Assembly: GCF_040958095.1 (NCBI RefSeq)
Contig: NC_091227.1
Location: forward strand, 16,233,238 to 16,297,237
Direction of reading: 5' to 3'
DNA length: 64,000 nt
From: Procambarus clarkii
Taxonomy: Eukaryota; Arthropoda; Malacostraca; Decapoda; Cambaridae
Both the position numbers and the translations under genes were made by a program. The notes under the pieces are model-generated. The model did not search any database. It was not told the DNA's origin and saw nothing but the letters and a program-made list of their open reading frames with translations. Below are positions 58,001 through 64,000 of this stretch, in pieces (within the stretch, counting starts at the first letter, position 1; each line of letters opens with the position of its first letter).

Positions 58001-61000
58001 TGTCAGATTCCAGAACAACAACAAAGGGTGAAGAATGAGACCTATAAAATACAAATTCATAACATTGTGGGTTATGAACATAACAACTTGGTAATTGAAA
58101 AAACTTTTAAAGAGAAAGGGTAGGTTCCAATGGCACGCATTCGTAGAAAGGCAGCATTTAAAAGGAGATAATATCTGGCAGGAGTCACTTGTCCGCAAAG
58201 AACCTGCTAAAGAGGAACACGAGGTATTACACATACTACAAAACTCCACTACTTCAAGAGGACTGCCACAAGCATTTAGACTGGAGAAAATAGACAATTC
58301 ATCTCCTGGAAAAAAGTTTAAAGTGTCCAGTGCAAAATGAGGAATGAAGTTGCAAAATAGGTAGCTGACAATGTCATGCAGATGCAAACAAATCTACCTT
58401 TGGGTGTGCTGCAAGTGGCACATAACCCACACTATTCCAAACCCAGAAAGGTAGAACTGAGAGGATCACTGTCAACATGATGAATACCTTGCAAATGTTG
58501 ATTAATTAGATAAAAATCCTGAAAGCCATAAAGACACTATGGCAGGCATACAACATTGAAAAGGCATGGAACTGACAATGCACTCTTCTTTCCTAACCTC
58601 AGGTTGGGAAGATTTATAACTGGCTCAATGTTTCATTGTAGAGAGATGCCCAGCAGGAGGGATGCACAAGAACACAAATCAACTAATTTCCTGTAAATGG
58701 TGGGAGGTCCACAACAATCTCTGAGACAAAGTCCCAACCAAAACTGGGGTAGGTCAGTGTATAGCTTGTGGAAAGACCATGGTTGCATTTATTAAAGACC
58801 ATGAAATCCTTAGACTTAAGAGGAAATAGCTGGAGTTTGCGATTCCACAAGGCAAGACACAATGAATCCAGAGTCTGAGCATAACATGATCCAGTGGAAA
58901 CACTGCTCAAGAAAAGAAATCAGCCAACTATAGAAATTTTCAAGCTCCCTATGAGGGTGGAGGTGCTGTTTGAAGATACATTAATTAACAACAGGATTGC
59001 AAACTGAGTTAACAGAATCTATGGAAAAGAAAAAGAGAGAGGCTGGCCTGGAGACCTAAAGTAGACTAGAACAAGGTAAAGTGAAGACTGTTAATTGGTA
59101 TTCCAGCTCACAAAACAAAACCAAAATTGCCATAAAAGGGCAAACTAGGCAGAGCCAATGGTTCCATGAGGCTAAATTTCCTGAGAAACTGCCAAGTTAG
59201 ATGCAAAGAGGGACATGACTTCTACATGCAATGTACTAGTGCACAAAAATTATCTATTAATACCAAGAGCCCACTTCTGAGTGAAGCATAATGACCTGAC
59301 TAACCAGTACATGGGCAAGTCAGATTTTGAGGCAGCTAAGTTCGGGGGGATCCTATGTGTATTGGCCCTGCTGCCTAGTGTTTGGTCAGGGATTAGGTCT
59401 GAGCAGAGAAAACGGAAGTTTGTGAGAGCACTAATTGGGGGGCATGTACAGTAATTCCAATTTACTCTTGGAAGGGCTTATATTATTTTATGTGCATTCA
59501 GGTAAGTTTTAGTATTTTCTTAGCACAAGTATGACCTTGCAGGGACAGTTTGAAATTATCCTTGTTGCATCAGTGCAGATTGTTTACCTGGCCAACTAAG
59601 CATAACCCTCTTTTGGTGGTCAGGTGATTATCTTCCTAAAGAGCACCTGAGTGGATTAGTTCATAATGAATCTTAAGCCAAGGTAGGATTATGAATTAAG
59701 GTAATAATGATGACAATATATGTGTAATATAAGCTTAGGGTACATTAGTTTTGCAAGTAGATAGTTTGTTTCCTTGTGCAGCTAACACAGATCGATACAC
59801 AGGTTCAATCAAGTATTTATTATTTTGCAGGCCAGGCCCCTGGAGATCCCTATGTGGATCGTCTACCTTTTAGTCTTGGCAACAGGTTTTGCTCCACCAC
59901 CCTCCAAGGCAGAGCTAATGTAAGTAATATGTTTACTTGGCAATTAGTGGTTTATGGGTTGTAATGTTTAGCAAATACAGGGATTTAGAAGCAGAATACA
60001 GGTACAGTACAGTGTAATGAGCCTCAACCTACAAGGGGTAGCAACTCTTGACAGCTCTTGGATGAAAATATAATCATAAATTAGTATTGTTTTGATTGTA
60101 AATTATTTTAGTTCAAAATTTATGTCAATGGACATTTACCATAATACACTAAATATAATTTTGTAGAAATTTACTACAGTGCGGTATTGTATTCCCAAAA
60201 CTCTCTCCAGGTAGAGTATTTTGTTTTTGGTCTAGTCTTTGGGTCACAGTAATTGTGAAAGTGCTTTTTCAGATACTTCGGCTGGGTCAGAATAACTCTA
60301 CTTAAGATATGGTTAGATTAAGTGGGATTTTAGACTGAAATTGACCTTACAGTATTAATAAAGAATAATGAATACCGTTGAAATTTTGCCCTATTTATCT
60401 TTCCCATATCCTGAATCTTATAAGTAAATTCATGCTGGCATTTACTGTCATTTAGCCCATATTCGAACAGATCAGAACTGAATCCTACCAATATAATTCA
60501 CTGTGTAATTCATTGTGTTGGAGGACAGGCAGGCAGTGTATATATGTACAGTATACTGTATATACATGGTAGGCTGTATCAAGGTTCCTCCCAAGGTCAA
60601 ACTACTGACCCTCTCCAGGATCCAACCCCCACAACAAGTTAACTTCACTCCTGGGTACCTATTTACTGCTCGGTGAATAGGTGCATTAGTTGATAGGGAA
60701 CACTCCCAACCATTTGTGTTCTGCCTGGGATTCAAACCTGGAATTGTGATTCAAGAATGAACCTGACTGTACTACCAATATAATGACCAAGTTAGAAAAA
60801 AACACCATCTTTTCATTTAATTAAGCTTTGGTAAATCAAAATACCCCCCACTCATAATCCCACACCATCAACAACCCACCACTTTAACACCAACAATATG
60901 CCCACCCCACTACACCCAACCTACTCTTCCACTACACCCACAGTCGTCTTCTGCACCTACACACTTCTACTGTATTCCCATACTTTGTCTTCCCCACACT

Positions 61001-61777
61001 CTTCTACCCTCACCCCCCATGCTTCATGCCATCCCCCACACTCTACCACCCTTCCCTTCCCACACCCTTTCACTCTACTCCTGTATACCCTTCCACCTCC
61101 ATCCACCCTACACTTATTGCACACCATCCCATGCACACATCCACCCACACACTTCCATCCCAACACTTCCACCTGACCCTCACAATCATCCACCCTACAC
61201 CTACAATCATCCCCCCCCACAATCATCCACCTCACACATTTTTAAATTTCGTCCTGGTGACAGGTTGGGCATGAGGAGAAGTAGAACCCTCAGAATTCAT
61301 TCTAGGTATACTCCAGTTATATCCATCCACATCACCCATTCTTACCACCTGCTTACTAACTACCCTACACATCATACTCATTCTCCATGTTCATATTTTA
61401 CATTATATGTGCCAAAAATATTTATAATACTGTATTGTTTGTATTGCAAAAAATGTTTGGCATAGGGACTTCCCATGATAGGCTGTTATTGAAAGGCTCC
61501 TAAATAATAAATCTTTATAGTGAAGTAAGTCATGGTACCTGTCTTTGAGGTAAGAACCTAATAGAAACTTTTTTTCTATTCTCTGTCCAAATACATGTAG
61601 GTTGCCAAGGCTACATTGGCACTGGTGACCGTGGCCTCCTTGGGAGCATATGTGGTGGGCCCAACAGTGGTCAACGCACTGGCTGAGATTCCAGCACCGG
61701 CTGAGATTCCAGCACCGACAGCCATTACCATACAAAAGAAAAAAGATGACTTGATTCTCATTGACTCTACTAACTGA
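46051..61777 (+). CDS. small single-pass membrane protein (three-exon model, first exon tentative)
   Basis: Exons 46051-46099 (tentative), 59831-59919 and 61601-61777; joined they encode 104 aa. The last two are linked in phase 0 by good GT-AG borders. Exon 2 encodes APGDPYVDRLPFSLGNRF; exon 3 encodes one hydrophobic segment (LALVTVASLGAYVVGPTVV), then a repeated EIPAPAEIPAP and a polar tail. The upstream 49-nt exon (MSLFCLVQELYKYFVK) ends in phase 1, which fits exon 2, but it lies 13.7 kb away with the DDX55 gene in between, so the link is inference. The short basic/aromatic start, LPFS motif and one membrane span recall small mitochondrial inner-membrane proteins, but no family was recognised. 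A possible poly(A) signal AATAAA is at 62182. Confidence 0.4.
46091..46300 (+). repeat. two and a half tandem units repeating a splice-donor context
   Basis: Units of about 98 and 85 bp start TTGTTAAAGGTACGGTATG, TTGTTAAAAGTACGGTATG and CTTGTTAAAGGGTACGTAAG. The first carries the donor of the candidate exon 46051-46099; the others repeat it downstream. Confidence 0.75.
46399..46890 (+). mobile_element. SINE family A split by a MITE
   Basis: Left part 46399-46457 has the A-box (TGGCGCAGTGGTAAAACAC). Right part 46820-46890 continues with the B-box (GGTTCATATCC) and GGCGCCAATCCTTAACTATAG. The insertion at 46458-46819 falls between the two boxes. Confidence 0.8.
46458..46819. mobile_element. 362-bp MITE with ~75-bp inverted repeats and a CCTAA-rich core
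   Basis: Termini GGTCCGTCTATTTACAGCAA and its near complement at 46800-46819. Arms extend to about 46534 on the left and start at about 46734 on the right. An imperfect 7-bp duplication (GGCCTGG / GACCTGG) flanks it. The interior begins with degenerate (CCTAA)n at 46545-46593. Non-coding; superfamily not determined. Confidence 0.75.
46891..47849. other. unassigned sequence
   Basis: Nothing recognised except short GGTTAGG runs near 47440-47480. Confidence 0.35.
47852..48537. mobile_element. pogo/Tigger-like DNA element, non-autonomous
   Basis: Ends CAGTGGGACCCCGC and, inverted, CAGTGGGACCCTGCC, with TA on both sides (47850-47851 and 48538-48539). The CAGTGG(G)ACC terminus with a TA target is typical of Tc1/mariner-pogo relatives. 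No transposase frame remains in its 686 bp. Confidence 0.7.
48540..49370. other. unassigned AT-rich sequence
   Basis: Nothing recognised. Confidence 0.35.
49375..49500 (+). mobile_element. LINE 3' tail fragment
   Basis: AATCCAGCTCGGTAAAATCA, CTGTCCTTGTTGAGGCCAC and GGCCCTCAGGTAAATTCAGG, the same tail as at 15.1-15.25 kb. Confidence 0.65.
49590..50770 (+). mobile_element. decayed DIRS-type element fragment (fossil)
   Basis: Traces of the same protein family as the 30.7-36.5-kb element occur in order on the plus strand: a gag-like part near 49850-50100, a short reverse transcriptase trace near 50430-50490 and a recombinase trace near 50560-50680. Broken in many places, internally deleted and without recognisable terminal repeats. 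Clearly much older than the other copy. Confidence 0.7.
50771..51530. other. unassigned sequence upstream of DDX55
   Basis: Nothing recognised. It should contain or adjoin the DDX55 promoter unless the transcript starts further upstream. Confidence 0.35.
51537..51636 (+). other. DDX55: DDX55 5' UTR, probable second exon start
   Basis: TTACTTCCTTTCAG at 51523-51536 is a good splice acceptor just upstream of the coding region. The reading frame is open from 51568, but that first codon is TTG; the first in-frame ATG is at 51637. Confidence 0.5.
51637..53415 (+). CDS. DDX55: DEAD-box ATP-dependent RNA helicase DDX55 (Spb4 orthologue)
   Basis: 592 aa in one uninterrupted exon; human DDX55 is 600. 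The start at 51637 has a good context (A at -3, G at +4). Helicase motifs: Q motif FGFQSMTPVQ (23-32), motif I AVTGSGKT (49-56), Ia PTRELA (86-91), Ib TPGR (137-140), II DEAD (168-171), III SAT (199-201), V CTDVMCRGVDIP (319-330), VI HRCGRTAR (349-356). AKHECN in a SYAKHECNVI context and LPKMPEL further on are characteristic of the DDX55/Spb4 C-terminal extension. The Lys-rich tail (KKDKMEKKKKRHEKK) suits a nucleolar protein. Spb4 is needed for late nucleolar 60S pre-ribosome maturation. All catalytic residues are present. The lack of introns is unusual for a decapod gene of this size. Confidence 0.95.
   Translation: MDTSWDNLPVKLLAPVKRTIQDFGFQSMTPVQAACIPLLLSHKDVAAEAVTGSGKTLAFLIPIIQILKQREDPLKKHDIGALIVSPTRELATQIHEVLQGFLKYCPQITSMLTVGGSFAGDDLQTFKSRGAHILVSTPGRLEDLLARNTFEGPSLAAGVKALEILILDEADRLLDLGFFSTLNTIFAYLPKQRRTGLFSATQTSDVISLIRAGLRNPLQVKVKEKDATGDDRTPLSLHNYYMVCEEEKKFDILVKLLQDRESKKTMLFLPTCACVEYFTIVLKELLKNIQFLSLHGKMKEKRFKVFDKFRALKSGVLLCTDVMCRGVDIPSVDWVIQYDPPSTASAFVHRCGRTARSGNEGSAIVLLRPCETDYVEFIELNQKVTLNPLDSPTDVPELLKKLRKLQLQDRSVMDKANRAFVSFIQSYAKHECNVILNVKSLSLGRTASSFGLLKLPKMPELKGVNVTDFVPVKMNYNTIAYKDKQKEKSRQQKLSIYRETGQWPGMKPYTPKPEPWSQKKDKMEKKKKRHEKKLKRGHQFTQEDLDDLEEDFRMVKKLKRGKVKTKDFDKHFGCDVDDETQEDDEGDASRNK
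53644..53649 (+). terminator. DDX55: candidate poly(A) signal of DDX55
   Basis: AATAAA about 230 bp after the stop. No genomic poly-A tract follows. Confidence 0.5.
53650..54660. other. unassigned AT-rich sequence
   Basis: Nothing recognised. Confidence 0.35.
54668..54880. mobile_element. Tigger/pogo-type MITE
   Basis: Ends CAGTGGAACCTCGAGTGACG and, inverted, CAGTGGCACCTCGATTAACG, flanked by TA at 54666-54667 and 54881-54882. The body repeats ACGAGC-type motifs. It is 213 bp and has no coding capacity. Confidence 0.82.
54883..55590. other. unassigned sequence
   Basis: Nothing recognised. Confidence 0.35.
55596..55690 (+). mobile_element. tRNA-like SINE head (diverged)
   Basis: TAGTGGTCTAAAGCGTGCC, then a decayed B-box GCTTTGAATCCTCC and a CACGGCTCCTACTGATTT trailer, in the order seen at 3226 and 9709. 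Confidence 0.5.
55691..59770. other. unassigned sequence upstream of the small membrane-protein exons
   Basis: About 4 kb without a recognised gene. 57400-59450 differs in texture from the AT-rich flanks (more balanced composition, long A/G-rich stretches) and may be an old, unrecognisable mobile element. A 158-codon minus frame (57911-58387) is rich in Ser, Phe and Leu with no motif. Confidence 0.35.
60590..60790 (-). mobile_element. tRNA-derived SINE, other family
   Basis: On the minus strand a B-box-like GGTTTGAATCCCAGG follows a tRNA-like head, then CACCTATTCACCGAGCAGTA and GGTACCCAGGAGTG. Layout resembles families A and B but the sequence is distinct. Lies in the intron between 59919 and 61601. 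Confidence 0.6.
60840..61240 (+). repeat. C-rich (CCAC/CCA)n low-complexity tract
   Basis: About 400 bp nearly free of G on the plus strand, dominated by CCA, CAC and CTT words. The open frames it produces on both strands are compositional artefacts. Confidence 0.85.
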
Positions 61778-62540
61778 ACATATATTATTAGTTTAAACTT
61801 AGTATCGCAGGTGGTGTCGGGACGTTTACAACTGTCGAGTAACAGTAAATTTGATTTCTGTTTTTGCAAAAGTTTTTAGCCTAGGACATCAACCATTCTG
61901 AAATTCTTAGGGATAATTATTGAGAGCATTGGAGGCTAGCTAGAGCAATCCACAGTAAAAAAATTATATCGTTCTTTCCTCTATATCTTGATGATGATAA
62001 CTTAGCAAGAATACTTGTGCACTAAAAGTACCACCTTCTGCTCCTCATTCACTAGTCATGGTAGATGTACATTTCCTGAGGTCACACCATATATTTTTGA
62101 ATTTGTGATATTTTTTAATGTGTGCCAATATCAACACAGGTGAATTGATGTACAGTTGCCCAGTTTTTAAGGTTAGTTGTTAATAAAATCTAAATGATGC
62201 TCAAAGTTTTGTAGTGGTTGTTTGGTTTGTAATGTGTTTAGTGATTTATTCATGTCTCATAACCTGTGTGTGTATACTTGGAAATACTGGACTGTAATCA
62301 CATATCATAAGTGTTCACTCAGAATCATTATTTATTCCAATTTACACTGAATCATAGGTTTTATTATGTAAATAAATTCTGACCAGATGGATTTGAGAGC
62401 CCTCATTTCACACCTCAACATTTTGGTCAATTGTATTTCCTAATTTCAGGGTTTTTGTGATTCAATGTGTACATATGCTTGAGTTCAAGAGCTCAAGTTC
62501 CATACAAAAAATTGTATGCTAGAAGTTTTTTAAAATGAGG
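61778..62540. other. 3' UTR of the small plus-strand gene and convergent spacer
   Basis: Contains AATAAA at 62182 (plus). A minus-strand AATAAA (62576-62585) serves the convergent gene that follows. No other feature seen. Confidence 0.4.
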
Positions 62541-62916
62541 TATAAATGAAAATGTAACTGTTCTTGTTATCAAAGTTTATTTATTACTGCTGTAGTTATG
62601 CTGTACTAGATAATGAATAATGCTATACATAACTTGAACATATTCAGGAATATTTCATTTAAATGGTAGTGATATGAAAATTATTACATGAAAAACATTT
62701 GAATTACTGTAGGTACTTGTAAAACTTCATAACTGTAGACTTTTAAGGTGTTCACAATACAACTAGTTCTTTTGTTGAGGTGAAAGATAGCAAAATGTTA
62801 CTTCAGTTTCAGCTGCTTAGCCATGAAAACTTCTGTATAGACAGAATCTTGTTTTCAGTCATGCAAATTGGGATGTACTGTACTTGCATGGCAGTGGTTT
62901 TCCCCGATACATTGTA

Positions 62917-63961
62917 CTATTGTTGTCTTGAGGACTTGTTCATGCTAACAAGGCAGGCTACGCAGGAGGAGAAGAAAATTATGTTGAGCATGAGGAAAGC
63001 AGCGAAATAGACTATTAATTCCCTCTTGCTCATCTTCTTCAGGTTAGGCACTTCCCAGTTCCACCACTTGGCACCACCCATGACATCAAACCCTGTTGAT
63101 ATTGTAAAGAAAAAACAGGGTTATTTAAAGGAGGGCATTAAAGAAGGAAACAGTACATAAAAACTGTACGTAAAATACTAAACCAAAGTTTTTACTTTAA
63201 ACTTTGTAATTAGTTTTTAAACCCATAATTTATACAGTATGTTACCTTAAGAAGTGTAATTTAGTGCAAACCTCATTGTCTGAATTAATTGGTACCTTTT
63301 GTTGGCTGGAAAACTGAAATTTCAGGTAATTGAAGAAAATCATACAAAATTATTCAGCACATTTCTTTTTTAACATGTACTAAAAATACTTGTAATGATG
63401 ATTTAATTGGAATACAAAGGATGGGCACAATGCAATTTCTTGTATTTGATACAAATGAGAGTTCACTACGCCAACTCGTGCAAACACTTCATGGATAAGG
63501 AGGCTGATGCAGATTGGATTTAATAAATGAGGGCAGAGTACCGGTTATTTACCTCTCCAGTTAACACAAGAATCTGTAAAACCAGATGTTGATAATAGGG
63601 GGGTCCTACTGTAGCAGATGTAAAACCATTCTAGAAAACCTACACTTTCCAGAATTTGCTAAAGTACAGTATATATCTCAGACTCTTATCAATGAGGTTA
63701 TTAGCATACTTTACTTTTATACAAATTCTTTGAGCAGAGAATAAATTTTTGTGAACATTCATATGTACACAACAAAAAAATACTGGCATTCTCTAAAAGG
63801 ATTGCCACGACAAATAACTGACCTGACGACTGTGTGATGTTGCTAGCAGGTGGCAGCATCAAGGGTGGGATGAGAATGGAACAGGGACAGTGAGCCCCAC
63901 ACCTGAGATCTGGCACTACCAGTCTTCCCAGCACTGCCGAAGACTCGTCTGCTTGGCCCAC
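62917..63961 (-). CDS. C-terminal exons of an unrecognised membrane-anchored protein (partial)
   Basis: Two exons, 63823-63961 and 62917-63092, with GT-AG borders and agreeing phase (1), encode the last 104 residues; the gene continues beyond the right edge. The first exon has a Cys-containing stretch (RCGAHCPCS) and a possible glycosylation site NIT. The second begins FDVMGGAKWWNWEVPNL and has one hydrophobic segment (YFAAFLMLNIIFFSSC) before a short polar tail ending SSRQQ. This suggests a type I or tail-anchored membrane protein. No family was recognised. A minus-strand poly(A) signal lies about 335 bp downstream. Confidence 0.5.
63530..63612. mobile_element. possible Tigger-like terminus
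   Basis: GGGGGGTCCTACTGTA at the right end resembles the inverted CAGTGGGACCCC end of the 47.85-kb element. Only one end was found. Confidence 0.3.
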
Positions 63962-64000
63962 CTGTGGGATGGTCAGTGCAGACTCTCAATCTGAATCTAT

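Noticed and set aside
57911-58387. 158-codon minus-strand frame
   Set aside because: No motif and no splice-supported context; comparison by eye with the DIRS proteins gave no convincing match.
59776-59964. 62-codon frame beginning upstream of the 59831 exon
   Set aside because: It starts at GTG in intron sequence and reads through a good donor at 59920; only 59831-59919 is supported as exon.
60898-61465. Overlapping Pro/His/Thr-rich plus-strand frames
   Set aside because: Product of the C-rich low-complexity tract; several frames are open at once.

Overview
The window looks like nuclear DNA of a decapod crustacean, probably a freshwater crayfish. This is inferred from small metazoan exons with GT-AG introns in AT-rich DNA, arthropod-type TTAGG/CCTAA repeats, and several tRNA-like SINE families and CR1/Jockey-type LINE remnants of the kind that fill decapod genomes. 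The species cannot be fixed from sequence alone. No rRNA, functional tRNA, CRISPR or bacterial feature was seen.

1-12.5 kb is repeat-dominated and holds no gene I recognise. It contains a CT microsatellite, a 30-bp CCAAT-bearing array, a 1-kb minisatellite, a 182-bp fold-back element with a 15-bp target duplication, and nested SINE/LINE insertions with readable target-site duplications.

12.5-22.06 kb holds a minus-strand coiled-coil centriole gene, called POC5-like. It was assembled by hand from eight coding exons whose phases all agree, including a tandem pair of 93-nt exons. 22.8-30.7 kb is intergenic: LINE and SINE debris, including an old LINE broken by several SINEs.

30.70-36.46 kb is a GC-rich, whole-looking DIRS-type tyrosine-recombinase retroelement (coding on minus). 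It has inverted terminal repeats and an internal complementary region, and ends about 430 bp past the stop of the next host gene.

36.89-45.00 kb is POLR2M (Gdown1), minus strand, six coding exons, 342 aa, with phases checked across every junction. An ATG-free 37-bp minisatellite of about 21 units starts about 20 bp upstream of its start codon.

46-62.2 kb, plus strand: a possible first exon at 46.05 kb, a MITE with a telomere-like core sitting inside a SINE, a pogo/Tigger-like element, a decayed DIRS relative, the intact DDX55/Spb4-type DEAD-box helicase gene (coding sequence in one exon, 51.64-53.42 kb), and two exons of a small single-pass membrane protein (59.8 and 61.6 kb). 62.9-63.96 kb, minus strand, holds the last two exons of an unrecognised membrane-anchored protein that runs off the right edge.

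The recognisable host genes are unrelated housekeeping functions (centriole assembly, RNA polymerase II regulation, 60S ribosome biogenesis) and do not form a pathway. The noteworthy biology lies in the mobile DNA and in how repeats sit against gene structure.
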